Shown: piece after piece, positions 59,954 to 62,416 of the stretch
Layout of the letters: each line of letters starts with the position of its first letter
Numbering within the stretch: the stretch's first letter is position 1
Source of the DNA: Streptomyces abikoensis
GTDB lineage: Bacteria; Actinomycetota; Actinomycetes; Streptomycetales; Streptomycetaceae
DNA: 62,416 nucleotides
Assembly (NCBI RefSeq): GCF_014648775.1
Contig: NZ_BMRT01000016.1
Location: 1-62,416, forward strand
Direction: 5' to 3'
The notes under the pieces: generated by a model
Seen by the model: only the letters and a program-made list of their open reading frames with translations
The model's database searches: none
Told to the model about the DNA's origin: nothing
Translations under genes and position numbers: made by a program

Positions 59954-62017
59954 TCAGCCCTGGCTGCCGGACTCCTCGTCCTTGGCGTCCTTGGCGTCCT
60001 TGGCCTCTTCGACGTCCTCGGCCTCGGCGGGCTCGGCCACCTCGTCCTTGACCTCGTCCTTGACCTCGACCTCGGCTTCGGCCTCGTTCTCGGCGTCCTC
60101 CTCGAGGGCGTCCGTGAACTCCACGCCGTCCAGCTCGGCGAGCCGGTCGGAGGCGTTGGTCGTGCCGCCCTGGTCCGCCTCGAGAGCCTTGGCGAACCAC
60201 TCACGGGCCTCGGTCTCACGACCGACCTCGAGCAGCGCGTCGGCGTAGGCGTACCGCAGGCGCGCGGTCCAGGGCTGGACGGCGTTCGACGCCAGCTCGG
60301 GGCTCTGGAGCGTGACCACGGCGGCCTCGGCCTGACCCATGTCCTTACGGGCGCCGGCGGCGACCAGGCGCATCTCGACCTGACCCGCCTTGTCCAGCTT
60401 CTGGACCTCGGGCTCACCGGCCATGGCCAGGGCACGCTCCGGGCGGCCCATGCCGCGCTCGCAGTCGGCCATGATCGGCCACAGCTCGACCGAGCCGGTC
60501 ATCCGGCGCGCGGCACGGAACTCGGCGAGGGCCTCGGAGTACTTGCCGGTCGCGTACGAGGCAAAACCGGCGGCCTCGCGCACGGCGGCAACACGGGAGG
60601 CGAGCCGCAGGGCGACGCGCGAGTAGGCGTACGCCTGCTCGGGCTCCTCGTCGAGGAGGTTGGCGACCATGACGAGGTTGCGGGCGACGTCCTCGGCGAG
60701 CGTCTTGGGCAGGCTCATCAGCTCCTGCCGCACGTCGGCGTCGATCTCGTCGCCGGTCACGTCCTCGGGGATCGGCAGCCGCTTCACCGGCTCGCGGTCA
60801 CCACGGTCCCGGTCCCGGTCGTCACGGCGGCCGTAGCCACCGGAACGCTCGTCGCGGCCACGGTAGCCGCCGCCCTGGCGGTCGTCACGGAAGGAACGAC
60901 GGGGGCCGCGGTCGTCGCGACGCTCGTCACGGCGGTCGTCGCGGCGGAAGCCACCGCGGTCGTCGTCACGGCGGGGACCACGGTCATCGCGGCGCTCGTC
61001 GCGACGGAACGACGGGCGGTCGTCACGACGCTCGTCACGGCGGAAGGACGGACGGTCGTCGCGGCGCTCGTCACGACGGTCATCGCGGCGGAAGCCACCG
61101 CGGTCGTCGTCACGGCGGGGACCACGGTCATCGCGACGGAACGACGGGCGGTCGTCACGACGGTCATCGCGGCGGAAACCGCCACGGTCGTCATCGCGGC
61201 GCGGGCCACGGTCGTCACGGCGCTCGTCGCGACGGAAACCGCCGCGCTCGTCGTCGCGACGGAACGACGGACGGTCGTCGCGGCGCTCATCGCGGCGGAA
61301 ACCACCACGGTCGTCATCACGGCGAGGGCCACGGTCATCACGGCGGTCGTCGCGACGGAACGACGGGCGGTCGTCACGACGGTCGTCGCGACGGAAACCA
61401 CCACGGTCATCGTCACGGCGGGGACCACGGTCGTCGCGACGCTCGTCGCGACGGAAACCACCACGGTCGTCATCACGACGGGGACCACGGTCATCACGGC
61501 GGTCGTCGCGACGGAACGACGGGCGGTCGTCACGACGGTCGTCGCGACGGAAACCACCACGGTCATCGTCACGGCGGGGACCACGGTCATCGCGGCGCTC
61601 GTCGCGACGGAAACCGCCACGGTCGTCGTCGCGACGGCCGAAGCCGCCACCACCCGGACGACCACCACGGTCATCGCGGCGGAAACCGCCGCCGGTGCCG
61701 CCGGTGCCGCCGGCGCGGTCATCGCGGCGGAAGCCGCCACGGTCGTCGTCACGACGCGGGCCACGGTCGTCACGGCGCTCGTCGCGACGGAAACCGCCGC
61801 GCTCGTCGTCGCGACGGAAGGACGGACGGTCGTCACGACGCTCATCGCGGCGGAAACCACCACGGTCATCGTCACGACGGGGACCACGGTCGTCACGGCG
61901 GAAACCGCCGCCGGCGCGGTCGTCACGGCGACCGAAACCGCCGCCGCGCGGGCCGCGGGGGCCTCCACCGCGACGCGGCTCGCCGCCCGAGCGACCGTCG
62001 GGAGAGTTGGTGGACAT
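59954..62017 (-). CDS. TPR protein with about 400-residue Arg/Asp/Gly repeat region
   Basis: A 687-residue protein. Residues about 20-405 are almost only Arg, Asp, Gly, Pro, Ser and Phe, in repeats such as GGFRRDERRDDRGPRRDDDR and PSFRRDDRRDDR. The charge is balanced and a Phe recurs in nearly every unit, the layout of disordered condensate-forming or RNA-binding proteins. Residues 409-640 are TPR-like helices (ALRLASRVAAVREAAGFASYA split; YSEALAEFRAARRM; EAREWFAKALEADQ). The last 50 residues are very acidic (EVEVKDEVKDEVAEPAEAED). ATG 62017 lies 130 bases downstream of the 5S rRNA 3' end on the same strand. A role linked to ribosomes or RNA is inferred only from context and composition. Confidence 0.85.
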   Translation of the reverse strand: MSTNSPDGRSGGEPRRGGGPRGPRGGGFGRRDDRAGGGFRRDDRGPRRDDDRGGFRRDERRDDRPSFRRDDERGGFRRDERRDDRGPRRDDDRGGFRRDDRAGGTGGTGGGFRRDDRGGRPGGGGFGRRDDDRGGFRRDERRDDRGPRRDDDRGGFRRDDRRDDRPSFRRDDRRDDRGPRRDDDRGGFRRDERRDDRGPRRDDDRGGFRRDDRRDDRPSFRRDDRRDDRGPRRDDDRGGFRRDERRDDRPSFRRDDERGGFRRDERRDDRGPRRDDDRGGFRRDDRRDDRPSFRRDDRGPRRDDDRGGFRRDDRRDERRDDRPSFRRDERRDDRPSFRRDERRDDRGPRRDDDRGGFRRDDRRDERRDDRGPRRSFRDDRQGGGYRGRDERSGGYGRRDDRDRDRGDREPVKRLPIPEDVTGDEIDADVRQELMSLPKTLAEDVARNLVMVANLLDEEPEQAYAYSRVALRLASRVAAVREAAGFASYATGKYSEALAEFRAARRMTGSVELWPIMADCERGMGRPERALAMAGEPEVQKLDKAGQVEMRLVAAGARKDMGQAEAAVVTLQSPELASNAVQPWTARLRYAYADALLEVGRETEAREWFAKALEADQGGTTNASDRLAELDGVEFTDALEEDAENEAEAEVEVKDEVKDEVAEPAEAEDVEEAKDAKDAKDEESGSQG

Positions 62018-62094
62018 CGACGTGACTCCTGTCTTCGGGTACCGCAGTCATTCTCACGCACCCTGATGGCGGGCGCGCTTCGGGGAAAAACAAA

Positions 62095-62138
62095 AAGGAC
62101 CTTTGGTCCCAGCGTGAACGCTGGGACCAAAGGTCCTT
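62095..62138 (-). terminator. rRNA operon terminator
   Basis: A perfect 21-bp inverted repeat (AAGGACCTTTGGTCCCAGC and on) has a 2-base loop, or a 4-base loop in practice. On the minus strand it is followed by a T-rich tail (CCTTTTTGTTTTTCC), a classic intrinsic terminator just after 5S rRNA. Confidence 0.95.
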
Positions 62139-62146
62139 GAAAGATT

Positions 62147-62265
62147 GTTCGGCGGCGTCCTACTCTCCCACAGGGTCCCCCCTGCAGTACCATCGGCGCT
62201 GAAAGGCTTAGCTTCCGGGTTCGGAATGTAACCGGGCGTTTCCCTAACGCTATGACCACCGAAAC
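62147..62265 (-). rRNA. rrf: 5S ribosomal RNA
   Basis: The minus strand from 62265 reads GTTTCGGTGGTCATAGCG to CCGCCGAAC at 62147, about 119 nt. It carries the conserved 5S segments CCCGGTTACATTCCGAACC, GGAAGCTAAGCC and GGGAGAGTAGGACGC. The two ends pair (GTTTCGGTGG with CCGCCGAAC, allowing G-U). Ends are accurate to a base or two. Confidence 0.97.
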
Positions 62266-62379
62266 ACCATCGGGTGTTCCAAGCGAACAAGCACACTCTT
62301 CAATTTAAGGGTGTTACTGGTTCAACCGGTGCGACTGTTCGCAACCCGGGAACCACACAGTGGACGCGAGCAACTGAGG
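62266..62379 (-). other. 23S-5S spacer
   Basis: The 114-base spacer holds no tRNA. It contains a short AT-rich part (CTTCAATTTAAGG on the plus strand) and GGTTCAACCGG-like dyads that may pair during rRNA processing. Confidence 0.7.
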
Positions 62380-62416
62380 ACAAGCCCTCGGCCTATTAGT
62401 ACCAGTCAGCTCCAAC
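62380..62416 (-). rRNA. rrl: 23S ribosomal RNA, 3' end (partial)
   Basis: The minus strand reads GTTGGAGCTGACTGGTACTA then ATAGGCCGAGGGCTTGTCC, the conserved 3' terminus of actinomycete 23S rRNA. The exact mature end near 62380 is approximate; the gene continues past the window. Confidence 0.93.

Noticed and set aside
55750..60051. Very long plus-strand open frame (over 1,400 codons) across the SIP, HAD and DUF1015 genes
   Set aside because: It is a GC-driven shadow: Arg/Pro/Gly-rich, no motifs, and it overlaps several well-supported genes in other frames and on the other strand.
60880..61980. CRISPR-like array
   Set aside because: The many short repeats are coding units of the Arg/Asp/Gly region, with no constant repeat length, no unique spacers and no cas genes.
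59918..62140. 740-codon plus-strand frame rich in Val/Ala/Thr opposite the TPR protein
   Set aside because: It is the antisense reading of the Arg/Asp repeat region; the repeats make every frame look repetitive. The minus frame has a TPR domain, a normal start and a terminator.
62266..62379. tRNA in the 23S-5S spacer
   Set aside because: GGTTCAACC resembles a T-loop but there is no cloverleaf; Streptomyces 23S-5S spacers usually lack tRNAs.

Overview
The window reads as a stretch of the core chromosome of a Streptomyces or a very close relative. Support: very high GC with strong G/C bias at third codon positions, many GTG starts, a streptogrisin B-like secreted protease, a SepF paralogue, Streptomyces-type dispersed repeats ending in TGCGCGATC or centred on CAAGCGCCGGACGGG, and rRNA sequence of actinomycete type at the right edge. 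From memory, unchecked, the gene order resembles S. coelicolor around SCO174x-SCO179x. All coordinates come from reading the sequence; no similarity search was run.

Layout. 90-7422 (minus strand): a slipin, a secreted protease, a frameshifted DUF1684 gene, two overlapping flavin monooxygenases and a large FAD/NAD(P)-binding protein. 7849-11018: a DUF5685 protein with an extreme cysteine-rich tail, divergent from a sepF paralogue, then a glutaryl-CoA dehydrogenase. 11134-17807: a DHA2 exporter, a PIG-V-like mannosyltransferase, a PAP2 phosphatase, an I78 inhibitor and a stand-alone cytochrome oxidase subunit I. 17817-21597: a GT4 glycosyltransferase coupled to an unknown beta-rich protein, and two small conserved unknowns. 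21637-31682: a housekeeping block with der, plsC-like, cmk, tyrA, DUF952, a nucleotidyltransferase, an RsuA-type pseudouridine synthase, scpB, scpA and a ParA with a small putative DNA-binding partner. 31963-38050: ald, a STAND/TPR ATPase, a Nudix hydrolase and pyrG. 38527-43517: a short repeated peptide reading frame coupled to a GH15 enzyme, then an MFS transporter divergent from a PucR regulator. 43761-46573: a GT4, a MraY-like membrane transferase and an ATP-grasp enzyme. 46624-52479: recN, an S41 protease, NAD kinase, tlyA, a repeat-bearing small protein and an SCP2-domain protein. 52427-57400: a ferric-siderophore uptake locus (ABC ATPase, two permeases, binding lipoprotein, siderophore-interacting reductase) with an iron box at the divergent promoter. 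57466-62416: HAD hydrolase, DUF1015 protein, a TPR protein with a roughly 400-residue Arg/Asp/Gly repeat region, then 5S rRNA and the 3' end of 23S rRNA.

How the genes work together. ScpA/ScpB and ParA/partner point to chromosome organisation; SepF and the MraY/GT4/ATP-grasp trio to the cell envelope. The siderophore block is a complete import and reduction unit, probably repressed by iron through an IdeR/DmdR-type regulator. Many genes are tightly coupled by 4-base ATGA/GTGA/TTGA overlaps, and several others look leaderless. The most unusual items are the repeated leader-like peptide before the GH15 gene, the cysteine-rich DUF5685 tail, the polyampholyte repeat protein next to the rRNA operon, and the three-gene envelope cluster.
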